From the NCBI GenBank assembly GCA_014376575.1, contig JACMRF010000041.1, positions 1-5,072 on the forward strand: a stretch of DNA of 5,072 nucleotides. The letters are read 5' to 3'. This DNA is from Undibacterium sp. (GTDB taxonomy: Bacteria > Pseudomonadota > Gammaproteobacteria > Burkholderiales > Burkholderiaceae). Of the stretch, positions 1-5,072 are shown one piece after another. Under the pieces are notes generated by a model that did not search any database, was not told the origin of the DNA, and saw nothing but the letters and a program-made list of their open reading frames with translations. Numbering within the stretch: the first letter of the stretch is position 1; every line of letters begins with the position of its first letter. The position numbers and the translations under genes are program-made.

Positions 1-396
1 AACCTGAACGTGCTTAAGCCAAGTGTTGAGAAAAAAATCACGCCGCTGCAAACGAAATGCCACCATATCTCCAGGCGAAATCACCTTTGCTTGTATCGAG
101 ATTCTGAGACCAGGCGTGACCCGTTCATCTGCATCAACAACTAAAACCCAAGAATATCGGAAAGGAATGTTTTCTAACCCCCAATTTCTATGACTTGATT
201 CATCGCCACCAAATGCAGGCATATTTTTATCATATTTTCGTTCTGTAATTTTTGCGCCATAACTTAACGCAACATTAACACTTTCATCCGTACTTCCAGA
301 ATCATAAACGTGAATATCATCAGACCATGAAACACTTTGTAGGCAACCAGGCAAATCTTGTTGCTCATTCTTGGTAAGAATAAGTACAGAGATCAT
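1..396 (-). CDS. Family 2 glycosyltransferase, N-terminal part (truncated by window edge)
   Basis: This is the first 132 residues of a GT-A fold glycosyltransferase, which would transfer a sugar from a nucleotide-sugar donor during assembly of a glycan at the cytoplasmic face of the inner membrane. Seen: the N-terminal strand ISVLILTKNEQQDLPGCL (residues 2-19), the nucleotide-binding segment VYDSGSTDES (30-39), and the metal-binding DxD-type motif VVDADER (86-92). RRDFFLNTWLKH (118-129) follows and is typical of WaaE/KdtX-like family 2 enzymes. The ATG at 396 overlaps the TGA of the aldo/keto reductase in the form ATGA, and no Shine-Dalgarno sequence precedes it, so translation probably depends on termination-reinitiation. 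The reading frame is open to the window edge; related enzymes are usually about twice this length, so the C-terminal half lies outside. Donor and acceptor cannot be read from the sequence. The family call is firm; the WaaE-like subgroup is likely. Confidence 0.93.
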   Translation of the reverse strand, partial: MISVLILTKNEQQDLPGCLQSVSWSDDIHVYDSGSTDESVNVALSYGAKITERKYDKNMPAFGGDESSHRNWGLENIPFRYSWVLVVDADERVTPGLRISIQAKVISPGDMVAFRLQRRDFFLNTWLKHVQV

Positions 397-1355
397 TGAG
401 TATTAAATATCGATTTTGAATTGTTCATAGTTGTAGTTTGAATGATTTTCGATACAACTTGCTTCATACAGAGTTTGTCTCCAAATTCCCTCAATGTTCG
501 AGTATTTTCTTGAATATGTTCAGATGAAAACATCGAACATAAAACAGTTCCGGACTGACCAGCGAGCTCGTGAGCTAAACACAAAGACACATCTGCCAAA
601 GATGCTCCCAATTCTTTGACGGTTTCAGTTAGCTGTAAATCCCGAAGCTTTGCTTGTAGTACGGGCTTTGTACACAAACCTCCCGCAAATGGGCGCGTCA
701 CAATCCGCTGCCGTTCGTCATTCAAAATTGCGTTGCACTGTGACAAGGTTTCGATATTACCCTCAAATTGAATAACGTCACCACCCAATACACTGGCCCA
801 TTGATAGTCTTGTACTGTTTGATAAGCAGCGCCCCATCGCCTGATTTTTCCGGCACGCACGCTATCTTCTAGAAGGCTACCAAGCTCTTCCGGGTTTTTC
901 AGTAAGGCCACATTTGGCTCATGTATTAGATAAATGTCAATGTAATCCGTCTTCATCATACGGAGTGATTCATCAAGACACTTTCGGGCGTACGCCACAT
1001 CAAAATTACGCTCGGCAAGCAACTGCCCTGATTTGCTTTTAAGCCTGGCTTTCAAGTGCGGCATGAGTTTTGTCGCCAGCCGCGCAACTGGAATTAACGC
1101 CTTCGTGCTTAAGTTCAAGTTTGGTGGTACGACGCCAAATTTGCTTGTTACCGTAACCTTATCACGCCGCCCCTTTATAAAGCTTCCCACTACTTGCTCA
1201 GCCCGGCCAAAACCATATGAGCGCGCCACATCGAAGTGAGTAACTCCCAGATTAAAAGCCTCAGACATCGCTCGTAATGCTTCAGATTTACCAACCTTAC
1301 CCATCACCGGTGCACAGCCAAAACCCAAGGTAGATAGTTGAATGGGGTCACGCAT
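393..1355 (-). CDS. Aldo/keto reductase family protein
   Basis: A 320-residue NAD(P)H-dependent (beta/alpha)8 oxidoreductase, presumably cytoplasmic, that would reduce a carbonyl or oxidise the matching alcohol. The full catalytic tetrad is visible: D42 and Y47 in FDVARSYG, K72 in TSKFG and H145 in YLIHEP. The N-terminal strand STLGFGCAPVMG (8-19) and the SLRMMKTDYIDIYLIHEP segment are family hallmarks. A basic segment rich in Lys, Arg and Leu (about 76-115) follows the catalytic lysine. The reading frame extends upstream to a TTG at 1418, deep inside the oxidoreductase gene, but I chose the ATG at 1355. It has GGAG seven bases upstream, gives a protein starting right at the family's first beta strand, and leaves only an 8-base overlap (ATGCGTGA) with the GMC stop. 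The last 20 or so residues are a polar, low-complexity tail. Substrate is unknown; position in a glycan operon suggests a sugar or sugar-derived ketone. Confidence 0.9.
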   Translation of the reverse strand: MRDPIQLSTLGFGCAPVMGKVGKSEALRAMSEAFNLGVTHFDVARSYGFGRAEQVVGSFIKGRRDKVTVTSKFGVVPPNLNLSTKALIPVARLATKLMPHLKARLKSKSGQLLAERNFDVAYARKCLDESLRMMKTDYIDIYLIHEPNVALLKNPEELGSLLEDSVRAGKIRRWGAAYQTVQDYQWASVLGGDVIQFEGNIETLSQCNAILNDERQRIVTRPFAGGLCTKPVLQAKLRDLQLTETVKELGASLADVSLCLAHELAGQSGTVLCSMFSSEHIQENTRTLREFGDKLCMKQVVSKIIQTTTMNNSKSIFNTQ

Positions 1356-3039
1356 GCAGCGACTCCGGGTTAGCAGCGCATGCAACGATGTGTTGCGCTT
1401 GGCGAACGGCCAGCGCAACTAATGCCAAGGTCGGATTCGCCTGACCCGATGTCGGAAAAGTTGCACTGCTAGCGACATAGCAGTTTGACGTTCCATACAG
1501 TCGGCCGTAAGGGTCTGTCACACCTTTGGAAGCATCAGACCCCATTCGCAAAGTACCAATTTGGTGAAAACCATCAATAGCCTGCACTTGAATCGTTTGC
1601 TTCAAATCCGCCGTGGGGTAACGGTAAATTAGTCGCCCAACGCCGCTTTCTTGTAATGCGGCATCTAGCACTTCATGCGCCCGAATAATGGAGTCAATAT
1701 CTTGCGCTGACCATTCAAGCAACACGCGAGCCCTGCGCATGCCCAGCGCATCAACCTGATCAGATAAAGTAATTGTGCTATTCCAGTTTGGTGCCTGTTC
1801 AGCGTGATAGTGAAGAGCGTACCGGTTGGTACTGCTGAATGTAAAAAACCCTGGCAGGCGTGGCTTGGCTATGTAGCGCTGATATAAAAACTGAACACAA
1901 AATAATAATGTCTTAAATGGGCTGCGCAGGCAGTTCCAGATGTGGTGCAATCTTTTAATTGAATTTTCACCAACTACGCGCTTACGAATAGCTTCAGGAG
2001 CCAAAAGGCGACCGAGCCATGGCGCTGTCAATGCCAAGTATGCGGCAGACAACACACCGCTACCATGATGCCAATCTGATATAGGAGCGTTATCTAACCA
2101 AAAGGCGATATTTAAAAGCTTTTCATTTTGCAAAGTTGCCGGACTAAAAGTAATTCGGCGCCTTACAAATACGTTGCCATCTTTTTCAAAACCATAAAGT
2201 GTCTTATTGGGGTCACCAGACAACTCAATATCAGTGATTTTGCCTGATGGATGACCCATGTAATAACGCCCTACCAGTTCAGTGGAAGCGAGCTTCAAAC
2301 CGAGAGGATCTTGAATCGAATTGAGCACAAGGCGAGTACATTCGATACCGCCGCAGGCCAACACAAAAAACCGAGCTTTAATACTTGCTGGTGCAAGCAC
2401 ATCAGACGAGGTCTGTTGAACCAACACTTCTGATACTGCACCACCCAATTCAGCCTGACGCAAACCCACACACGTTAGCCCGCTCAATATAGTGATATGT
2501 GGATGTGACTGTAATTTGCTTTGGTGAGAAACCCAAACGTTGGTTACGCGACTCCATCGCTCTAATTTTGTAGCGCAAAATATGTCGGTATCGCCAAATT
2601 TTGCACTTAGTGGCTGCTTGCTCGTTGCAAGTTCTTCGCAGGTATTAACACTGAAATTGGCATCACCAGCATCAAGAATTGCACAAGCTCGGCGATAAAA
2701 AGGTTGCAGATCATGTTCAGTGAGAGGCCAATCGGACTTTGAGACAAACTCACGCTTTTCAAAATCTATGGCGTCCAATGGAACACATCGGCCCCCCCAA
2801 AACGCAGAAGTACCGCCTAAGCCCCTATGCACTGCATCGGCCATAACGCTATGCGACTCGTTACTAAGGACCTCCGCATCAGAAAGTAGCTGAGATGCAG
2901 GGCTATACCCTTCAGTTCCACTTTCGACAAGTGCAACTGATAAACCAAGATCAGCTAGTTCCAATGAAACTGCAATGCCTGCAGGGCCAGCCCCGACCAC
3001 GCACACGTCATAAGCCTGCAGGGCAGATTTATCAATCAT
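1348..3039 (-). CDS. GMC-family FAD-dependent oxidoreductase
   Basis: A 563-residue glucose-methanol-choline type flavoprotein expected to oxidise an alcohol, often a sugar hydroxyl, using FAD. In order: the dinucleotide-binding strand YDVCVVGAGPAG (10-21) with the ribose-binding E39 in ALVESG; GLGGTSAFWGG (73-83), the FAD-contacting loop; WPLTEHDLQPFY (104-115); FVLACGGIECTRLVLNS (225-241); and the C-terminal GMC domain with FHQIGTLRMG (491-500) and SGQANPTLALVALA (531-544). The likely catalytic pair is H492 and N535. A hydrophobic and basic insert at about 330-395 interrupts the substrate domain. No signal peptide is seen, so it should act in the cytoplasm, possibly at the membrane. I chose the ATG at 3039, which gives a family-like N-terminus and an 8-base overlap (ATGATTGA) with the acetyltransferase stop. 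An in-frame ATG at 3084 would add 15 residues but lies inside that gene and has no better ribosome site. Substrate unknown. Confidence 0.92.
   Translation of the reverse strand: MIDKSALQAYDVCVVGAGPAGIAVSLELADLGLSVALVESGTEGYSPASQLLSDAEVLSNESHSVMADAVHRGLGGTSAFWGGRCVPLDAIDFEKREFVSKSDWPLTEHDLQPFYRRACAILDAGDANFSVNTCEELATSKQPLSAKFGDTDIFCATKLERWSRVTNVWVSHQSKLQSHPHITILSGLTCVGLRQAELGGAVSEVLVQQTSSDVLAPASIKARFFVLACGGIECTRLVLNSIQDPLGLKLASTELVGRYYMGHPSGKITDIELSGDPNKTLYGFEKDGNVFVRRRITFSPATLQNEKLLNIAFWLDNAPISDWHHGSGVLSAAYLALTAPWLGRLLAPEAIRKRVVGENSIKRLHHIWNCLRSPFKTLLFCVQFLYQRYIAKPRLPGFFTFSSTNRYALHYHAEQAPNWNSTITLSDQVDALGMRRARVLLEWSAQDIDSIIRAHEVLDAALQESGVGRLIYRYPTADLKQTIQVQAIDGFHQIGTLRMGSDASKGVTDPYGRLYGTSNCYVASSATFPTSGQANPTLALVALAVRQAQHIVACAANPESLHA
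1363..1366 (-). promoter_or_regulatory. Shine-Dalgarno GGAG that fixes the aldo/keto reductase start
   Basis: On the minus strand GGAG lies seven bases before the ATG at 1355, inside the last codons of the GMC oxidoreductase gene. It is the clearest ribosome binding site among the starts in this window and is the main reason for preferring this ATG over the upstream TTG at 1418. Confidence 0.7.
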
Positions 3040-3598
3040 TAATTTCAGGGCGTGCGCGAATAAAAACGGCCGGATTACCAGCATAAATAGACCAAGGCTC
3101 TAAATCGCGGTGCGCTACGGCTGCGGCGGCCAAAATGGCTCCATCAGACACAGTTATGCCGGGCCCGACGAACGCATTAGCGCAAACCCATGCACGCCGC
3201 CCAATACTTATAGGCCTGGCAGTCAATGGAAACGCCGGATCAAGATAATCATGGGTGCCGGTACATAAATGTGCACCTTGAGAAACCACTGCTCGGACAC
3301 CCACGCTGACTGGCGCCATGTTATAGCAGTTCACCCCCCTGGCGAGAGTGCCATAGTCGGCAATGGCTAAGTGCCATGGAGCCCATATTTCTACGTCAGC
3401 ATATACATACGCGCGCCAAGAAACCTGGGCCCCAAACATGCGCAACACCAGAATTCGCCAACGGTGAAAAAGCGGTGGTGTCCACCTGGCCAACAGCAGC
3501 CAAGCCAACTTCCACGATCCCCTTTTCAGTCGATTTCTCAAGCTGAACGTTGGTCCAACGAAGCCTTCTTTGTTCGCTATTAGACTTAGATTGCCCAT
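3032..3598 (-). CDS. WcaF-like hexapeptide-repeat O-acetyltransferase
   Basis: A 188-residue left-handed beta-helix acyltransferase of the type annotated as putative colanic acid biosynthesis acetyltransferase. It would transfer acetyl from acetyl-CoA to a sugar hydroxyl of the repeat unit, in the cytoplasm, as a trimer by family. Seen: N-terminal GPTFSLRNRLKRGSWKLAW (15-33), typical of WcaF relatives; imperfect hexapeptide repeats from about 55 to 165; the loop with the probable catalytic histidine, LCTGTHDYLDPAFPL (111-125, H116); ISIGRRAWVCANAFVGPGITV (130-150) continuing the coil; and the closing IYAGNPAVFIRAR (171-183). Length is normal for the family. The ATG at 3598 is the only canonical start between the previous gene's stop and the conserved N-terminus, but no Shine-Dalgarno sequence precedes it. 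It lies 26 bases downstream of the methyltransferase and overlaps the GMC gene by 8 bases. Its GC content is clearly higher than that of the methyltransferase. The acetylated sugar cannot be named. Confidence 0.92.
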   Translation of the reverse strand: MGNLSLIANKEGFVGPTFSLRNRLKRGSWKLAWLLLARWTPPLFHRWRILVLRMFGAQVSWRAYVYADVEIWAPWHLAIADYGTLARGVNCYNMAPVSVGVRAVVSQGAHLCTGTHDYLDPAFPLTARPISIGRRAWVCANAFVGPGITVSDGAILAAAAVAHRDLEPWSIYAGNPAVFIRARPEIND

Positions 3599-3624
3599 TC
3601 GAGAGTAATTAAAACTTTTGATAA

Positions 3625-4332
3625 TTATTCTTTACGTACCGCAATGAAATGTGAAGGATCTGTCCACTTCAATGTGAAGCCTGACTCCTGGATTATTTGC
3701 ACAATTTCTGTCGAACCATTTTTCAAACCACGCTTACTCATCTCAAGGAAATGAACCTCAACAAATATCTTCTTTAAAGCAATATTATTAATAACCTCAC
3801 GCATACCCTTAATTACTTCAACTTCAAATCCTTCAACATCGATTTTAATAGCATTAGGTACCGAAAAAGATTTATCTTTGACCAACTCATCACCTGAAGC
3901 TACCAATACCCTAACTGACCCAGGCGTGCCCTCATCCACTAGACCATTGGTTGGGTCATTTTCCACACCAGTCTCTCTAAAACTTAAACTACCAGACCGT
4001 TCAGAAAGCCCCAAATTCTTACAAATTACATTTAAATACTTTGAGCAATTGCTTTCTAGCGTCGCATACGTGCGTACAGAAGGCTCAAAAGCATAAACGA
4101 TACCAGTTACTCCCACTTTATCTGCAAATTTTGTTGTGAAAAACCCGACATTTGCACCAACATCCCATACAACATCCCCTGACGAAATGAGACTCAGCAT
4201 CTCGCTATCAAATTTATTTTCATAAGGGGCACTGAAAAGCCAGCGAACAACACGCACTGCCGGCCTAAGAATACCCAATTTCTGCCCGAGACTTCGCACT
4301 AAAACGAATACTGGATGGGAATAATTGATCAT
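3625..4332 (-). CDS. FkbM-family SAM-dependent methyltransferase
   Basis: A 235-residue class I methyltransferase of the FkbM family, which typically O-methylates sugar hydroxyls in surface glycans and natural products. Seen: motif I VVWDVGANVGFFT (54-66) for SAM binding, the acidic ribose-contacting residue E83 in YAFEPS, the internal NAIKIDVEGFEVEVIKGM (160-177) that is the signature of FkbM proteins, and IFVEVHFLEM (189-198) near the end of the core. The short N-terminus (1-45) is helical and basic without a transmembrane segment, so it should be cytoplasmic. The ATG at 4332 sits in an AT-rich leader with no recognisable Shine-Dalgarno sequence; no alternative start fits the family better. 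It is the first gene after a gap of roughly 340 bases, so it may head the transcription unit that runs on into the acetyltransferase. It is AT-rich relative to its neighbour (35% GC in 3721-3780). The family is firm; the methylated substrate is unknown. Confidence 0.92.
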   Translation of the reverse strand: MINYSHPVFVLVRSLGQKLGILRPAVRVVRWLFSAPYENKFDSEMLSLISSGDVVWDVGANVGFFTTKFADKVGVTGIVYAFEPSVRTYATLESNCSKYLNVICKNLGLSERSGSLSFRETGVENDPTNGLVDEGTPGSVRVLVASGDELVKDKSFSVPNAIKIDVEGFEVEVIKGMREVINNIALKKIFVEVHFLEMSKRGLKNGSTEIVQIIQESGFTLKWTDPSHFIAVRKE

Positions 4333-4669
4333 AAAATTTTAAATTTATTCGTTGATACTTGAGATAAAACTAACGACAGCAATTTAATAAGTTGCCTACA
4401 TATTCTATGCTTTAATGTTTGATTTATAGAATATTTTCAATATACAACTTTTTCTTTCAATTGAATTGAATGGAACTAAAAAATTTGCATTGCATAACTT
4501 TTTTATCTCGCTTGTCATTTTTTTTTAGAAACATTAACGACAAATACACGCAACTTGCTGGAGCCCGCCTACGAATTTTTCAACAGCTTTCAGGAGAGGA
4601 TATTACTTAGCCATTTTGGGATTCGCGCGGGGATACTCGCAGGAAGGTTTAAAATTACTAAATCAGAAC
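4333..4669. other. Gene-free, partly very AT-rich gap between decarboxylase and methyltransferase
   Basis: This stretch of 337 bases holds no gene I can support. The part next to the methyltransferase is extremely AT-rich (12 G/C in the 60 bases 4381-4440), while the part next to the decarboxylase is ordinary (27 of 60 in 4561-4620) with a short GC-rich patch near 4624-4640. The AT-rich half is a natural place for a promoter reading leftward into the methyltransferase. The nearest thing to a -10 box on the minus strand is TATATT at 4444-4439, but no good -35 is correctly spaced, so I do not call a promoter. There is no convincing stem-loop terminator after the decarboxylase and no JUMPstart/ops element. 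Small features are a T9 run at 4518-4526, the palindrome TTCAATTGAA at 4457-4466, and the tandem TTGCATTGCAT at 4485-4495. Confidence 0.7.
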
Positions 4670-5072
4670 TCATATAAAAGACCTGAAATAATCAATCGAC
4701 TTTTTTAACCCCTCTTCCAGACCTACGGCAGGTGACCAGTTTAAAGCGGAATGAGCTAAACTAATATCGGGTTTGCGCTGTTTGGGATCAACAGCGGGTA
4801 GCGGCATATGTATAAGACTACTCTTGGAGCCAACCAATTTAATAACAGAGTTTGCAAGCTGTAGGATATTGAACTCGACCGGATTACCTATATTCACGGG
4901 GCCAGTAAAGGTGTCCGGTGTTTCCATAGTTCGAATCATCGCTTCTATAAGGTCATCTACAAAGCAAAAGCTACGCGTCTGGCTTCCATCCCCATATATC
5001 GTTATGTCCTCATTCCTCAAGGCTTGCATGATGAAGTTCGACACAACCCGACCATCTTCGGGGTGCATCCGC
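4670..5072 (-). CDS. uxs: UDP-glucuronate decarboxylase (UDP-xylose synthase), C-terminal part
   Basis: This is the C-terminal portion of an extended short-chain dehydrogenase/reductase that converts UDP-glucuronate to UDP-xylose with a bound NAD cofactor, in the cytoplasm. The frame is open through the right edge (an Arg codon precedes the first Met), so the Met encoded at 5068 is internal and the Rossmann N-terminus with the YxxxK catalytic residues lies outside. Seen from the edge inward: [34 protein letters not shown], the [16 protein letters not shown] segment, and [18 protein letters not shown] followed by [12 protein letters not shown]. The combination of [12 protein letters not shown] with [10 protein letters not shown] is characteristic of the decarboxylase branch rather than of the general 4-epimerase family. 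The catalytic half is not visible, so a related NAD-dependent sugar-nucleotide epimerase is the alternative. It lies upstream of the methyltransferase on the same strand, separated by a long gap. Confidence 0.88.
   Translation of the reverse strand, partial: RMHPEDGRVVSNFIMQALRNEDITIYGDGSQTRSFCFVDDLIEAMIRTMETPDTFTGPVNIGNPVEFNILQLANSVIKLVGSKSSLIHMPLPAVDPKQRKPDISLAHSALNWSPAVGLEEGLKKSIDYFRSFI

Noticed and set aside
1033..1239. Plus-strand open frame opposite the aldo/keto reductase
   Set aside because: It lies wholly inside a well-supported minus-strand gene with intact catalytic motifs and encodes nothing recognisable.
1356..1418. Longer aldo/keto reductase start at TTG 1418
   Set aside because: It lies inside the GMC coding region, uses a rare start, adds residues unlike the family N-terminus, and the ATG at 1355 has a proper GGAG.
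2251..2433. Plus-strand open frame opposite the GMC gene
   Set aside because: Antisense shadow within conserved GMC sequence; no domain.
3040..3084. Longer GMC start at ATG 3084
   Set aside because: The 15 extra residues are read from the conserved end of the acetyltransferase in another frame, and family members begin just before the FAD-binding strand; kept as a less likely alternative.
2895..3086. Plus-strand open frame opposite the GMC start and acetyltransferase end
   Set aside because: Antisense shadow of the FAD-binding region; it spans two real genes.
3371..3583. Plus-strand open frame opposite the acetyltransferase
   Set aside because: Antisense shadow of the conserved N-terminal half; no recognisable product.
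3878..4096. Plus-strand open frame opposite the methyltransferase
   Set aside because: Antisense shadow; the minus strand carries all FkbM motifs.
4405..4518. A 37-codon minus-strand open frame with ATG in the gap
   Set aside because: It follows an A9 run rather than a Shine-Dalgarno sequence, and its Lys/Asn/Ile-rich composition simply mirrors the AT content.
4540..4575. Possible JUMPstart/ops (RfaH) element because of GGCGGGCTCC on the minus strand
   Set aside because: It does not match the ops core GGCGGTAGNNT, and it sits between genes rather than at the head of the locus.
4470..4610. A 46-codon plus-strand open frame starting with ATG in the gap
   Set aside because: No ribosome binding site, spans a T9 run, phenylalanine-rich low-complexity start and no recognisable domain; most likely chance in AT-rich DNA.
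4620..4669. Possible rho-independent terminator after the decarboxylase
   Set aside because: Only 3-4 base-pair stems can be formed near GCGAGTATCCCCGCG and no T run follows on the minus strand.

Overview
The window is a stretch of a polysaccharide (capsule, exopolysaccharide or O-antigen type) biosynthesis locus. It most likely comes from a Gram-negative, mesophilic proteobacterium. That placement rests on gene content (UDP-glucuronate decarboxylase, WcaF-type acetyltransferase, FkbM methyltransferase, family 2 glycosyltransferase) and on a medium overall GC that swings strongly from gene to gene, as is common in surface-glycan loci. The species cannot be named from this sequence.

All six recognisable genes lie on the minus strand, so the transcription order runs from the right edge to the left edge: (1) the C-terminal part of a UDP-glucuronate decarboxylase, cut by the right edge; (2) a gene-free, partly very AT-rich gap of about 340 bases; (3) an FkbM-type SAM-dependent methyltransferase; (4) a WcaF-like hexapeptide acetyltransferase; (5) a GMC-family FAD oxidoreductase; (6) an aldo/keto reductase; (7) the N-terminal part of a family 2 glycosyltransferase, cut by the left edge. 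Genes 3 to 7 form one tight unit. A 26-base gap separates methyltransferase and acetyltransferase. The next three junctions overlap by 8, 8 and 4 bases if the starts argued here are right, which implies a single mRNA and probable translational coupling.

As a pathway, the decarboxylase would supply UDP-xylose (or, by family, the UDP-4-keto-pentose), the glycosyltransferase would add a sugar to a repeat unit, and the methyltransferase and acetyltransferase would decorate it. The GMC flavoprotein and the aldo/keto reductase are the least conventional part. Sitting back to back with overlapping reading frames, they could act as an oxidise-then-reduce pair that changes the stereochemistry or oxidation state of a sugar. 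That is a hypothesis from gene context, not something the sequence proves.

No RNA gene, CRISPR array, intact insertion sequence, attachment site, clear terminator or convincing consensus promoter was found. The only non-coding stretch over 300 bases is the gap between the decarboxylase and the methyltransferase.
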